A stretch of DNA of 54,454 nt, taken from assembly GCA_902604175.1 (NCBI GenBank), contig CACKXR010000005.1, positions 1 through 54,454 on the forward strand. Reading direction: 5' to 3'. The translations under genes were made by a program, and so were the position numbers. The DNA is from an uncultured Pelagibacteraceae bacterium (lineage in GTDB: Bacteria; Pseudomonadota; Alphaproteobacteria; Pelagibacterales; Pelagibacteraceae). The notes under the pieces are model-generated. The model was given only the letters and a program-made list of their open reading frames with translations, had not been told where the DNA came from and made no database searches. Numbering within the stretch: the first letter of the stretch is position 1; each line of letters starts with the position of its first letter. Below are positions 1-10,228 of this stretch, piece by piece.

Positions 1-320
1 ATAGTATTTGCGTCTAATCTAATATTAATTGTATTTAAAACTGCTCCTGTCATTGGAACAGAGTAGTGAGCTTCAAATATTTCGGGTGTATTGAAAGCTA
101 AGAATGAAACTGTATCACCTTTTTTAATTCCAATTTTAGATAATGCGCTAGCAAATTTTACTACTCTTTTGTAAACTTTACTCCAAGTATAACTTCGGTC
201 TTCATAAACGATTGCTTCATAATTTGGATAAATTTCTGTTACTCTTTTTAAAAATGTTAAAGGTGTTAAAGGAACATGGTTAGCTTCATTTTTGTCCAAA
301 TTAGTATCGTAATGATTCAT
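1..320 (-). CDS. AMP-dependent acyl-CoA synthetase/ligase, N-terminal part (runs off left edge); possible DmdB
   Basis: My minus-strand translation from ATG at 318-320: MNHYDTNLDKNEANHVPLTPLTFLKRVTEIYPNYEAIVYEDRSYTWSKVYKRVVKFASALSKIGIKKGDTVSFLAFNTPEIFEAHYSVPMTGAVLNTINIRLD, typical of the acyl-CoA ligase N-terminus. Directly downstream of the acyl-CoA dehydrogenase gene. Confidence 0.8.
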   Translation of the reverse strand, partial: MNHYDTNLDKNEANHVPLTPLTFLKRVTEIYPNYEAIVYEDRSYTWSKVYKRVVKFASALSKIGIKKGDTVSFLAFNTPEIFEAHYSVPMTGAVLNTINIRLDANT

Positions 321-321
321 C

Positions 322-2085
322 CTAAATAAATTTAAATTTCATAATATTGGAACTACCTGAAATTGAAGATTTGTAATGATATTCTGCTCTAGGTAGTACC
401 TTTTCAAAATAAAATTTAGCTGTATTAATTTTATCTGAGTAAAAGTCTTTATTTTTTTCATAGTCATTAAAACTAACTTCTAAAACTTTAATCCAAGAAT
501 AAGCAATTGAGACGTATCCTAATGTTCTTAAATAGTCATTCGCTGCTGCACTTACATCGTCTTTTTCAATTTTACTTTGATCGCTGATCCAACCTGTAAA
601 CTTAGATAGTATATCCAGGTAATGGTTTAATTCTTTTGAAAAAGTTTCAACTTTTCCTTTTTTACTTTCACACTCAGACTTAACCATATCTAAAAATCGC
701 TCAATTATGTTGCCATTTTTATTTGATAATTTTCTAAATACTAAATCTGCTGCTTGAACTGAGTTTGTTCCTTCATAAATAGGAGTAATACGATTATCTC
801 GATACAATTGCTCTATTCCTTGATCTTTTGTATACCCATACCCACCGTGGATTTGCATCGCGTCATTTGTTATTTCCATAGCTAAATCAGTGAATAATGA
901 TTTTACTACCGGTGTCATTAATGAAACATAATCAGATGCTTCTTGTTTTATTTTTTCATCAGGGTGATAAAGGCTAACTTCAGTTTGTTGGGACAACCAA
1001 AAACATAATGCTCTTTCTCCCTCAATTATTGATTTCATATTTAATAAAGATTTTCTTATATCAGCATGTTCAATTATGAAATCTGCACCATTAGTAGACT
1101 TGGTGTTATTTGTTTTTCCTTGTTTTCTCTCTTTCGCATATGCGAGTGAGTTCTGATAAGCAATTTCTGATAGGCCTAAACCCTGTATCCCAACTACTAT
1201 TCTCTCTAAATTCATCATTGTGAACATAGCACTTAAACCTTTATTTTTTGCTCCAATCATATAACCAGTTGCATCATCAAAATTTAAAACACATGTAGCC
1301 GAACCTTTTATTCCCATTTTACTTTCAATAGATCCCGTTGATACCCCATTCCTTGGACCAACAGTTCCATCCTCATTGACTATAAATTTAGGTACTAGAA
1401 ATAAACTTATTCCTTTAGTTCCAGCTGGGGAGTCTGTAGCTCTTGCAATTACCAGATGAATAATATTTTCTGTAAGATCTTGATCACCAGAAGTGATGAA
1501 TATTTTCTGACCACTTAATTTATATGTTCCATCAGTTTGTTTTTCAGCTTTAGTTTTTAAAAGACCTAAATCAGTTCCACAAACTGGTTCAGTTAAACAC
1601 ATCGTTCCACTCCATTTACCCTCAACCATTTTTGGTAAATATCTATTCTTTATTTCCTCTGTAGCATGACGATTAATACAATTATAAGCTCCAATACTTA
1701 ATTCACTATAAAGTTTAAAAGACAAGCTCGCAGAAGATAACATTTCATCAAAAAAAGCACTCACAGTTTTAGGCATCCCTTGACCACCATATTTTGGATC
1801 ACAAGATAATGATGTCCATCCATCTTCTATATATTTTTGATAGGCCTCTTTATAACCTGGAGGGGTTCTTACAACTCCATTTTCTAATACTGCAGGATTA
1901 TCATCTCCTATTTTTGCAAGTGGTAATATTAAATTTTGATTTATTTTGGCTGCTTCTTCTAAAATATCTTTTACCAAATCAGAATTAACTTCATTATATT
2001 TTTCTAATTCATTGTAGTTTTTATTGTCTCTTAACTTTTCATAAAGAAACATCATGTCTTTTACTGGAGCTGTATAAGTTGGCAT
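322..2085 (-). CDS. dmdC: Acyl-CoA dehydrogenase, long (~590 aa) type; probable 3-methylmercaptopropionyl-CoA dehydrogenase (DmdC-like)
   Basis: 587 aa ORF with acyl-CoA dehydrogenase motifs (MCLTEPVCGTDLG, ITSGDQDL, QIHGGYGYTKDQGIEQLYRDNRITPIYEGTNSVQA). Length and neighbouring ligase fit DmdC; substrate assignment is inferred. Confidence 0.75.
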   Translation of the reverse strand: MPTYTAPVKDMMFLYEKLRDNKNYNELEKYNEVNSDLVKDILEEAAKINQNLILPLAKIGDDNPAVLENGVVRTPPGYKEAYQKYIEDGWTSLSCDPKYGGQGMPKTVSAFFDEMLSSASLSFKLYSELSIGAYNCINRHATEEIKNRYLPKMVEGKWSGTMCLTEPVCGTDLGLLKTKAEKQTDGTYKLSGQKIFITSGDQDLTENIIHLVIARATDSPAGTKGISLFLVPKFIVNEDGTVGPRNGVSTGSIESKMGIKGSATCVLNFDDATGYMIGAKNKGLSAMFTMMNLERIVVGIQGLGLSEIAYQNSLAYAKERKQGKTNNTKSTNGADFIIEHADIRKSLLNMKSIIEGERALCFWLSQQTEVSLYHPDEKIKQEASDYVSLMTPVVKSLFTDLAMEITNDAMQIHGGYGYTKDQGIEQLYRDNRITPIYEGTNSVQAADLVFRKLSNKNGNIIERFLDMVKSECESKKGKVETFSKELNHYLDILSKFTGWISDQSKIEKDDVSAAANDYLRTLGYVSIAYSWIKVLEVSFNDYEKNKDFYSDKINTAKFYFEKVLPRAEYHYKSSISGSSNIMKFKFI

Positions 2086-2111
2086 TTTTAAAGTTTAGAA
2101 TAATTATAGAT

Positions 2112-3218
2112 TTATTGCAATTTTGAAATTATCGCATCACCCATCCCTGAAGTTGATGCCTCTTTCATTCCGTTCGATAGAATATCTTTGGTTCTTAATC
2201 CATCATTTAATACCTGCTGTACTGCTTTTTCTAATGCATCAGCCTCATTATCTAAATCCAAAGAATATCTTAAAGCCATAGCGAAGCTTAAAATAGAAGC
2301 TATTGGATTTGCTATCGATTTACCTGCAATATCTGGTGCTGAACCATGAATAGGTTCATACATTGCTCTCATTTCTCCATCTTTATTTTTTGCACCTAAA
2401 GATGCCGAAGGTAATAGACCTAAAGAGCCTGTAAGCATTGAAGCTTGATCTGAAAGCATGTCACCAAATAAATTATCAGTTACAATTACATCAAATTGTT
2501 TAGGATTTCTTAATAACTGCATTGCACAATTGTCTGCAAGCATATGATTTAATTCTACATCTTTAAACTCTTTATCATGTAGTTCCTGTACCTCCTCTTT
2601 CCATAACTGTCCTGCTTCCATCACATTAGATTTTTCGCAAGAAGTTACTTTATTTGATCTTTTTCTTGCTAGGTCAAATGCAATACGCGCAACTCTTGCT
2701 ATTTCACTTGTTGTATATGTGTGTGTATTGATTCCTTTTCTTTCTCCATTCTCTATTGGTTTAATTCCTCTTGGTTCACCAAAATATATTCCACCTGTAA
2801 GCTCCCTCACAATCATTATATCTAGGCCTGACACTACTTCTGGCTTTAAAGTTGAAGCACTTACTAGTTGCTCAAAGCAAATTGCTGGACGTAAATTTGC
2901 AAACAACTTTAATTCTTTTCTTAATTTTAATAATGCTCTTTCAGGTTTTTTTGAAAATTCAACTTCATCCCACTGAGGACCACCTACTGCACCTAACATA
3001 ACAACTTCACTTTCTAAAGCTTTGTAAAATACTTCGTCAGTAATTGGTGTACCATGTTTGTCATAAGAACAACCTCCAGCAAGATCTTCATCTATTTCAA
3101 AATCAAGGGATTTCTTAACATTAAACCAGTTAATAATTTTTCTTACTTCGCCTATTACCTCTGGACCAATTCCATCACCAGGTAATAAAAGAATTTTTCT
3201 CTTTTTTACCTTAATCAT
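2112..3218 (-). CDS. leuB: 3-isopropylmalate dehydrogenase
   Basis: [67 protein letters not shown]; beside leuD and leuC. Confidence 0.97.
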   Translation of the reverse strand: MIKVKKRKILLLPGDGIGPEVIGEVRKIINWFNVKKSLDFEIDEDLAGGCSYDKHGTPITDEVFYKALESEVVMLGAVGGPQWDEVEFSKKPERALLKLRKELKLFANLRPAICFEQLVSASTLKPEVVSGLDIMIVRELTGGIYFGEPRGIKPIENGERKGINTHTYTTSEIARVARIAFDLARKRSNKVTSCEKSNVMEAGQLWKEEVQELHDKEFKDVELNHMLADNCAMQLLRNPKQFDVIVTDNLFGDMLSDQASMLTGSLGLLPSASLGAKNKDGEMRAMYEPIHGSAPDIAGKSIANPIASILSFAMALRYSLDLDNEADALEKAVQQVLNDGLRTKDILSNGMKEASTSGMGDAIISKLQ

Positions 3219-3816
3219 TAAAAATCCAAGGCTTTTTAGACTTCAAATTATTTACAAAGCTGTCAATTTTATTTGATTTATTAAGAGATAAGGCTATTTC
3301 ATCTAACCCCTCAAGTAAGCATTTTTTTTTAAATGGATCTACTTTGAAGGTGACCTCATTGTTACCATAAAGAACTTTTTCCTCAACTAGATCAATAGAA
3401 ATTTCCTCTTTTCTATTTGCATATTCAGATAATTCTCTTATTTTTTCTTCATCTAGAGTTACTGGTAAAATTCCATTCTTGAAACAATTATTATGAAAAA
3501 TATCTGCAAAACTTGAGCTTATAACACAAGTAATTCCAAAATCTAATAAAGCCCAAGGTGCGTGCTCTCGAGAAGAACCGCAGCCAAAATTTTTGCCTGC
3601 TATTAATATTTTAGAATTATTATATGGATCTTTATTTAATACAAAATCACTTACAGCAGAACCCTGATCATCATATCGCATCTCAAAAAACAAATTTTTT
3701 CCAAGTCCTGTTCTTTTGATAGTTTTTAAAAACTGCTTAGGAATAATCATGTCAGTATCAACATTGGCTGTTGATAGGTATGCAGGAATACTTTTTAATT
3801 TACTAAATTTTTGCAT
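3211..3816 (-). CDS. leuD: 3-isopropylmalate dehydratase small subunit
   Basis: [41 protein letters not shown]. Confidence 0.97.
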   Translation of the reverse strand: MQKFSKLKSIPAYLSTANVDTDMIIPKQFLKTIKRTGLGKNLFFEMRYDDQGSAVSDFVLNKDPYNNSKILIAGKNFGCGSSREHAPWALLDFGITCVISSSFADIFHNNCFKNGILPVTLDEEKIRELSEYANRKEEISIDLVEEKVLYGNNEVTFKVDPFKKKCLLEGLDEIALSLNKSNKIDSFVNNLKSKKPWIFND

Positions 3817-5219
3817 TAGTCTTGAAACTTTCTCACATCTTCAAGATTACCAGAGATTGCTGCAGCAGCAGCCATTCCAGGACTTACTAAATGTGTTCTG
3901 CCACCTCTTCCTTGCCTTCCCTCAAAATTTCTATTTGACGTAGATGCACATCTCTCTTCTGGCTTAAGTTTATCAGCATTCATCGCTAAACACATTGAAC
4001 AACCTGGTTCTCTCCAATCAAATCCTGATTGGATAAAAATTTTATCCAATCCCTCTTGCTCTGCCTGTTCTTTTACAAGGCCTGACCCTGGAACTACCAT
4101 CGCCTGAACATGTGAAGAAATTTTTTTGTCTTTTAAAATTTTAGCAGCTTCTCTTAAGTCTTCAATCCTTCCATTTGTGCAGCTTCCTATAAAAACCTTA
4201 TCTATCTTGATATCTGTGGCAGCCATATCAGGCTTTAAACCCATGTATTTCAAAGACCTCTCTATAGATTTTTTTTTATCCTCATCTGTCTCATTTTTTG
4301 GATTTGGAACTTTTTGTTCTATTGTAATAACGTCCTCTGGTGAAGTTCCCCATGTTATCATTGGTGATATTTCATTCCCATCGATGTTTATCTCTTTATC
4401 AAAAACTGCATTATCGTCAGATTTTAACTGTTTCCATTCTTCTAATGCCTTATCCCAACTTTCACCTTTAGGTGACATAGGTTTACCTTTTAAATATTCA
4501 AAAATTTTTTCATCTGGGGCTATTAAGCCTGCTCTTGCACCAGCTTCTATTGTCATATTACAAATAGTCATTCGTTGTTCAACTGTAAGTGATTTAATTA
4601 CATCACCTGCATATTCTAATACATATCCCGTACCACCCGCTGTACCTATTTTTCCAATAATTTGTAAAATTACATCTTTAGAAGTAACTCCTAATGGTAG
4701 CTCACCGTTAACATTGATTCTAAAATTTTTTCCTTTTTTCTGTACTAATGTTTGAGTTGCTAAAACATGTTCAACTTCTGAAGTTCCTATTCCAAATGCT
4801 AAGGCACCAAATGCACCGTGTGTTGCTGTATGACTATCTCCGCAAACTATTACTGTTCCTGGCTGGGTAAATCCTTGTTCTGGTCCAATAATATGGACTA
4901 TACCTTGTCTTTTATCATCCATTCCAAAAAGTTGTATGCCAAACTCTTTACAATTAGCAGCTAAAGTATCAACTTGAATTTTCGACTCCTGATCAGAAAT
5001 ACCTTTTGATCTATCTGTTGTTGGCACGTTATGATCAGCAACAGCTAGTGTCAAATTTGGGTGTCTTACTTTTCTACTAGAATTTCTCAAACCTTCAAAT
5101 GCTTGTGGGCTTGTAACTTCGTGGACGAGATGTCGGCCTACGAAAATTAATGAGGTTCCATCCAATTGTTGATCAACTAAATGATCATTCCATAATTTAT
5201 CGTAAAGGGTTTTAGCCAT
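3816..5219 (-). CDS. leuC: 3-isopropylmalate dehydratase large subunit
   Basis: [75 protein letters not shown]. Confidence 0.98.
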   Translation of the reverse strand: MAKTLYDKLWNDHLVDQQLDGTSLIFVGRHLVHEVTSPQAFEGLRNSSRKVRHPNLTLAVADHNVPTTDRSKGISDQESKIQVDTLAANCKEFGIQLFGMDDKRQGIVHIIGPEQGFTQPGTVIVCGDSHTATHGAFGALAFGIGTSEVEHVLATQTLVQKKGKNFRINVNGELPLGVTSKDVILQIIGKIGTAGGTGYVLEYAGDVIKSLTVEQRMTICNMTIEAGARAGLIAPDEKIFEYLKGKPMSPKGESWDKALEEWKQLKSDDNAVFDKEINIDGNEISPMITWGTSPEDVITIEQKVPNPKNETDEDKKKSIERSLKYMGLKPDMAATDIKIDKVFIGSCTNGRIEDLREAAKILKDKKISSHVQAMVVPGSGLVKEQAEQEGLDKIFIQSGFDWREPGCSMCLAMNADKLKPEERCASTSNRNFEGRQGRGGRTHLVSPGMAAAAAISGNLEDVRKFQD

Positions 5220-5227
5220 TTAAAAAA

Positions 5228-5767
5228 TTATTTTTTTTCTGAAATATTTTCTGATTTTGTCTCTTCTTTTTTCTCCCCTACAACTGGAGCTGCTTCTGTT
5301 TTAGGAGCTTCTTTCTCTGGAGTTTTAACTACTGGGGCCACGTTTTCTGCAGTAACCGATTCTGATTTAACATCGATATCAATACCAATTTTTTTTCTAA
5401 TTTTTTCAGCAATCCTTGCTGATTTACCTGTTCTATCTCGAAGATAGTATAATTTTGCTCTTCTTACTTTACCAGATCTTATTACTTTAATTGAGTCAAT
5501 TAATGTTCCATATAATGGAAAAGTTCTTTCAACTCCTTCTCCAAATGAAATCTTTCTAACTGTAAAAGAAGAGTTTAAATCTCGACTTTTTTTTGCAATA
5601 CAGACACCTTCAAAATATTGAATTCTGTCTTTTTTACCTTCGGTAATTCTTACACCAACCTTAACAACATCACCTGGATAGAAATCTGGAATTTTTTTCT
5701 CAGAAAGAATTTTTTTTATGTTATGTTGATTTATTTCTTCAATAGTTTTCATATTAGCAACAATCAA
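5228..5767 (-). CDS. rplS: 50S ribosomal protein L19 with a low-complexity Glu/Ala/Pro/Lys C-terminal extension
   Basis: [63 protein letters not shown]-terminal tail [36 protein letters not shown]. Confidence 0.95.
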   Translation of the reverse strand: MIVANMKTIEEINQHNIKKILSEKKIPDFYPGDVVKVGVRITEGKKDRIQYFEGVCIAKKSRDLNSSFTVRKISFGEGVERTFPLYGTLIDSIKVIRSGKVRRAKLYYLRDRTGKSARIAEKIRKKIGIDIDVKSESVTAENVAPVVKTPEKEAPKTEAAPVVGEKKEETKSENISEKK

Positions 5768-5768
5768 A

Positions 5769-6455
5769 TTAGTTTTTCCTATATTTTTTCCATAAATCTG
5801 GTCTTCGGTCGCGTGTTATAGCCTCAGATTGGGACAAACGCCAGTCTTTAATTTTGCTATGATCACCTGATAATAGTACATCTGGTACTGATTTTTCCTC
5901 CCAAATTTGGGGTTTTGTATACTGTGGATACTCCAATAGACCATTTTCAAAAGTTTCTTCGATCTTAGAATTATGGTTTCCTAATACTCCAGGTAAAAGC
6001 CTGAGCACACTATCAATAAGTACATATGCAGCTGTTTCGCCTCCAGATAAAATATAGTCTCCTATACTTATTTCCTCTATATTTCTTGTAGACAATACTC
6101 TCTCGTCAACTCCTTCAAAATGACCACAAATAAGTGATAAGGATTTTGCAGTTGCCAATTTTTTTGCATAGCTTTGATCAAATTTTTTTCCTTTTGGAGA
6201 CAAATATAAGATTTTTTCACCTTCAATTCTGTTTTGATCTAATGATTTAGCAAGGACATCTGCCTTTAGCAACATTCCTGATCCACCTCCATAAGGTGTA
6301 TCATCTACAGTTTTATGTTTATCTTCAGCTGCATCTCTTATGTTAATAACTTTTAAATTCCATAACTTTTTAGACATGGCTTTTCCATATAATCCTTTAG
6401 ACAGAGGACCAGGAAAAACTTCTGGATAAAGTGTAAATACTTGAGCTTGCCACAT
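5769..6455 (-). CDS. trmD: tRNA (guanine-N1)-methyltransferase
   Basis: [60 protein letters not shown]. Confidence 0.96.
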   Translation of the reverse strand: MWQAQVFTLYPEVFPGPLSKGLYGKAMSKKLWNLKVINIRDAAEDKHKTVDDTPYGGGSGMLLKADVLAKSLDQNRIEGEKILYLSPKGKKFDQSYAKKLATAKSLSLICGHFEGVDERVLSTRNIEEISIGDYILSGGETAAYVLIDSVLRLLPGVLGNHNSKIEETFENGLLEYPQYTKPQIWEEKSVPDVLLSGDHSKIKDWRLSQSEAITRDRRPDLWKKYRKN

Positions 6456-6469
6456 AAATAATTAATAAA

Positions 6470-6955
6470 CTATTTTTTTTCTTCCTTTGGAGCTTCTGCT
6501 GCTGGTGCTGCGTCTGCTTTAGGAGCTTCTTCCTTTGGAACTGCTGGTGCTGCGTCTGCTGCTGGCGCTGCGTCTGCTTTAGGAGCTTCTTCCTTTGGAG
6601 CTGCTGGTGCTGCGTCTGCTTTAGGAGCTTCAGTTTTATCTTCCTCTTTTTTATTTCTTTCTTTTTTCGGAATAGCTTTATTGGGGTTATTACCATTTAC
6701 AGGCATTGGCATTAACTCATTTTCTCCCAATATCCTTGCAACTCTTGTTGTTGGTTTGGCTCCTTGGCCAAGCCAGTATTTAATTCTTTCAGCCTCAAGA
6801 CCTACTCTTTCTTTTTTATCTTTGGGTAAAAGAGGATTAAAAAATCCAACCTTCTCAATAAATCTTCCATCTCTCGCAAAACGACTATCAGCTACGACGA
6901 CTTTATAGACTGGACGTTTTTTTGTTCCTCCCCTTGATAATCTAAGTTTTAACAT
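6470..6955 (-). CDS. rpsP: 30S ribosomal protein S16 with a repetitive Ala/Pro/Lys/Glu-rich C-terminal tail
   Basis: [41 protein letters not shown] core; tail [52 protein letters not shown]. Confidence 0.95.
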   Translation of the reverse strand: MLKLRLSRGGTKKRPVYKVVVADSRFARDGRFIEKVGFFNPLLPKDKKERVGLEAERIKYWLGQGAKPTTRVARILGENELMPMPVNGNNPNKAIPKKERNKKEEDKTEAPKADAAPAAPKEEAPKADAAPAADAAPAVPKEEAPKADAAPAAEAPKEEKK

Positions 6956-6969
6956 ATCTTCTCCTTTTA

Positions 6970-8328
6970 TTATTTTAATTGGTTAAATAGCTCTGGTGGT
7001 ATTCCTTTATCAGACATACCCTTGATATTTCCTTTGGACATCTTTTTCATCATTTCAGACATCATTTTAAATTGTTTTAACAATTTATTGATAGTGGCTG
7101 GATTAGTACCAGAGCCATTAGCAATTCTTTTTTTTCTAGAACCATCAATTATTTTTGGGTTCTCTCTCTCTTTTTTTGTCATAGACAAAATAATAGCTTC
7201 ATTTGTAGTAATAATACTTTCATCAATTCCAGCTGTGTCCATTTGAGATTTAATTTTTGAAACTCCTGGCATAAATGACATTATTCCTTCAATGCCACCC
7301 ATTTTTTTCATTTGTCTTAGTTGAGCCAAATAATCTTGCATTGAAAACTGACCTTTTTTTAAATTTTCTTCAGCTTTTTTAATATTTTCTTCGCCAAGAT
7401 CTTGAGCAGCTTTTTCAACAAGAGAAACTATGTCTCCCATTCCAAGAATTCTGTTAGCTATTCTGTCAGGATGAAATACTTCAAGATTGTCAATTTTTTC
7501 CCCTATTCCTAAAAATTTAATAGGAACATTTGAAACATATTTCATACTGACCGCAGCACCACCTCTAGCATCACCATCGGCTCTAGTTAAAATAATTCCT
7601 GATAAATTAACTGTATTTTTAAATTCCTTTGCAACTGATGCTGCAACTTGACCTGTTAAAGAATCTGCTACTAGGAATGTTTCTGTTGGATTAATTACAC
7701 CTTCAATTTGTTTAATCTCACTCATCATCTGTAAGTCAATTTGAGTTCTTCCAGCAGTATCAAAAAGTATTATTTCAGCACCATTTAAATTAGCAGCACC
7801 TATTGCTCTTCTACAAATATCTGCTGGTTGCTGCCCTTCAACAATTGGTAAGGTTAAAATATCATTCTGTTCCCCTAAAGATCTAAGTTGCTCTTGAGCC
7901 GCTGGTCTATAAATGTCTAAGCTTACCATCATAACTTTTTTCTTTTTGTTATTCTCCAAGTACTTAGCAAGTTTTGCGGTTGTTGTTGTTTTACCTGAAC
8001 CCTGAAGTCCTACCAACATCATTGGGACAGGTGGTACTGCGTTAAGATTTATATCGCCGTTAGATTCTCCCAGCAAACTTACAAGTTCATCGTATACAAT
8101 TTTGACAACCATATCCCCTGGTGAAGTCGATCTAATAATCTCTTGACCCAAAGCTTTTGGCTTAACTTTTTCAATAAAATCTTTAGCAACCTCTAAAGAT
8201 ACATCAGCCTCTAAAAGAGCTTGCCTAATTCCTCTTAAACCTTCATCAACTTGAGCTTCATCAAGTGAAGGTGATTTTTTTAAAGAAGAAAAGATTTCTT
8301 CAAATTTATTTGTCAAATTTTCAAACAT
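6970..8328 (-). CDS. ffh: Signal recognition particle protein Ffh
   Basis: [13 protein letters not shown] start, [28 protein letters not shown]-terminal M-domain. The ORF track begins at 8352 with a GTG inside a hairpin; the ATG at 8326-8328 (MFENL) is the more likely start. Confidence 0.96.
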   Translation of the reverse strand: MFENLTNKFEEIFSSLKKSPSLDEAQVDEGLRGIRQALLEADVSLEVAKDFIEKVKPKALGQEIIRSTSPGDMVVKIVYDELVSLLGESNGDINLNAVPPVPMMLVGLQGSGKTTTTAKLAKYLENNKKKKVMMVSLDIYRPAAQEQLRSLGEQNDILTLPIVEGQQPADICRRAIGAANLNGAEIILFDTAGRTQIDLQMMSEIKQIEGVINPTETFLVADSLTGQVAASVAKEFKNTVNLSGIILTRADGDARGGAAVSMKYVSNVPIKFLGIGEKIDNLEVFHPDRIANRILGMGDIVSLVEKAAQDLGEENIKKAEENLKKGQFSMQDYLAQLRQMKKMGGIEGIMSFMPGVSKIKSQMDTAGIDESIITTNEAIILSMTKKERENPKIIDGSRKKRIANGSGTNPATINKLLKQFKMMSEMMKKMSKGNIKGMSDKGIPPELFNQLK

Positions 8329-8344
8329 ATTTTTGCACAGCAGT

Positions 8345-8458
8345 AATCTCACTAGTGGGCGAAGCCTCGCTGACTAGTGTCGATCTCTTTGTTTCCAAAG
8401 ACACCGCAAAGTTAATGTTTTTGCGGAAACGTTAAGAACCTATAATAGAGGTTCAAAA
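8345..8458 (-). promoter_or_regulatory. Structured 5' leader of the ffh-rpsP-trmD-rplS operon (ffh leader RNA)
   Basis: Successive inverted repeats: CACTAGT(8350-8356)/ACTAGTG(8373-8379) with inner GCGA-AGCC-TCGC; CTTTG(8387-8391)/CAAAG(8396-8400); CCGCAAA(8404-8410)/TTTGCGG(8420-8426); GAACCT(8436-8441)/AGGTTC(8449-8454). GC-rich island in an AT-rich genome just upstream of ffh. A structured element preceding ffh has, to my recollection, been reported in Pelagibacter. Confidence 0.8.
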
Positions 8459-8486
8459 AGTCAATAAATAAGTTAAATATCTATAT

Positions 8487-9311
8487 ATGGATATCAAAGC
8501 GTTTAAAATGGATGGTTTAGGTAATGATTTTGTCATTATAGATAATAGGCAAAAAATTACTAATTTGAGCAAAGAGCAAATTATTAAAATTTGCGATAGA
8601 GAATTTATAGGTTGTGATCAGTTAATATTAATAAATAAAAATGATAGATCAGATGCATCTCTAGAATTTTACAATTCTAATGGTGGAACTTCTGAAGCAT
8701 GTGGAAATGGAACAAGATGCGTTGCAAACTTGTTATCTAAAGAAAACAATAAATTATTAGTTACTTTAACTACACAATCTGGAGATTTAAAATCTGAGAT
8801 ATTGGGCGAAAAACTAGTTTCTACGGAGATTGGGAAAGGTAGAACAGAGTGGAATGAAATTCCACTTTCTGAACAATTGGATACCAATAACCTTAATATA
8901 AAAATAACTGATCTAAATAATACTAATCATACTGGTGGTACAGCAGTAAATGTTGGTAACCCTCATATCATTTTTTTTGTTGAGAATATTGAAAATTTTG
9001 AAATAAAAAAAATTGGACCACAAATTGAACACCATCCCCTGTTTCCAGAAAAATGTAATGTAACTTTAGCAACAGTTGTTAATAAAGAACTGATTAAAGT
9101 TAAAGTGTGGGAAAGAGGAGCAGGTCTTACTAAGGCTTGTGGTACAGCAGCTTGTGCTACTGCTTTTGCTGCATTGAAAACTGGACTTTCAGATAATAAA
9201 GTAGAGATCGAGTTTTCTACTGGCAAGTTATCAATATTTATTGATGAAAATGACAGTATTCACATGAAAGGACCCGTTTCTGATATTAAAGAAATCAACA
9301 TAAAAATTTAA
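8487..9311 (+). CDS. dapF: Diaminopimelate epimerase
   Basis: FKMDGLGNDFVIID, EACGNGTRCVANLL, VNVGNPHIIFFV, ERGAGLTKACGTAACA. Confidence 0.97.
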   Translation: MDIKAFKMDGLGNDFVIIDNRQKITNLSKEQIIKICDREFIGCDQLILINKNDRSDASLEFYNSNGGTSEACGNGTRCVANLLSKENNKLLVTLTTQSGDLKSEILGEKLVSTEIGKGRTEWNEIPLSEQLDTNNLNIKITDLNNTNHTGGTAVNVGNPHIIFFVENIENFEIKKIGPQIEHHPLFPEKCNVTLATVVNKELIKVKVWERGAGLTKACGTAACATAFAALKTGLSDNKVEIEFSTGKLSIFIDENDSIHMKGPVSDIKEINIKI

Positions 9312-10228
9312 TGGGAATTTTTGATAAATTTAAATCTGGTTTTAAGAAAAGCGCGTCAGCATTTAGTTCTGGTTTAAAAAATATCGTCATTAAAAAAGAA
9401 ATAGATGACAAAACTTTAGATATGATTGAAGATTATTTGATTCAATCAGATGTTGGTATTGCTGCTGCATCAGAAATTAGAGAAATTGTTTCCCAAACTA
9501 AAATTGATCCAAAAAAAGATACATCAGACGAGATAAATATTATTTTAAAAAATTATATAATCGAATTGATGAAACCTTTAGAAAATTTTCAATTTTTTAA
9601 AAAAAAAGAAAAACTTAACGCAATACTTATTTCTGGTGTTAATGGAGTTGGCAAAACAACCACAATAGGAAAAATTAGTAAAATATTTAAAGGCAAGGGA
9701 AACAAAGTAATGCTTGCTGCATCAGATACATTTAGAGCAGCAGCTATCGAGCAATTAGAAAATTGGTCAAAAAAAGTAGATGTTTCAATCACTAAATCAT
9801 CACAAGGATCTGATCCAGCTTCAGTGGCATATAAAGCAATAGAAGAAGCGGTAAATAATCAATTCGATCAAGTTTTAATAGACACTGCTGGAAGGTTACA
9901 AAACAAAAAAAATTTAATGGAGGAATACAAAAAAATTGCAAACGTTGCAAAAAAAATAGACTCTGAAGCTCCTCACGATGTAGTTTTAGTTTTAGACGCT
10001 ACCTCTGGACAAAATGTAATCAACCAAGTTGAAGAATTTAATAAAATTATACCTATTACGGGACTGATAATGACAAAATTAGATGGGACAGCTAAAGGTG
10101 GCATTCTTCTAGCAGTTGCTAAAAAATATAAGTTACCGATTATTGCTCTTGGTTTAGGGGAAAAGGAAGATGATCTCCAGATTTTTGAAGCAGAAAAGTT
10201 TGCCGAAGCTTTTACACAAATTAATTAA
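9311..10228 (+). CDS. ftsY: Signal recognition particle receptor FtsY
   Basis: ISGVNGVGKTTTIGKI, ASDTFRAAAIEQLENW, DTAGRLQNKKNLMEE, TKLDGTAKGG. Confidence 0.96.
   Translation: MGIFDKFKSGFKKSASAFSSGLKNIVIKKEIDDKTLDMIEDYLIQSDVGIAAASEIREIVSQTKIDPKKDTSDEINIILKNYIIELMKPLENFQFFKKKEKLNAILISGVNGVGKTTTIGKISKIFKGKGNKVMLAASDTFRAAAIEQLENWSKKVDVSITKSSQGSDPASVAYKAIEEAVNNQFDQVLIDTAGRLQNKKNLMEEYKKIANVAKKIDSEAPHDVVLVLDATSGQNVINQVEEFNKIIPITGLIMTKLDGTAKGGILLAVAKKYKLPIIALGLGEKEDDLQIFEAEKFAEAFTQIN

Noticed and set aside
1794-1988. Various short antisense ORFs (1794-1988, 2719-2976, 16541-16726, 23447-23701, 27474-27738, 30029-30381, 31237-31509, 51724-52122 and others)
   Set aside because: All lie opposite or out of frame with well-supported genes and show compositional artefacts; no independent evidence.
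4126-4755. 209-aa plus-strand ORF antisense to leuC
   Set aside because: Shadow ORF over a highly conserved leuC reading frame; translation is Ser/Phe/Ile-rich with no recognisable family.
6397-6696. 99-aa Gln/Lys/Leu-rich minus ORF overlapping rpsP and trmD
   Set aside because: Out-of-frame reading of the repetitive rpsP tail; low complexity, not a gene.
8329-8352. Extended N-terminus of Ffh (MRLLLCKN) in the ORF track
   Set aside because: Starts at a GTG inside hairpin A of the leader; canonical Ffh begins MFENL at 8328.
8345-8458. Considered 4.5S SRP RNA gene (ffs) next to ffh
   Set aside because: Series of small hairpins lacks the long rod and conserved SRP Alu/S-domain apical loop; location and orientation fit a cis leader.
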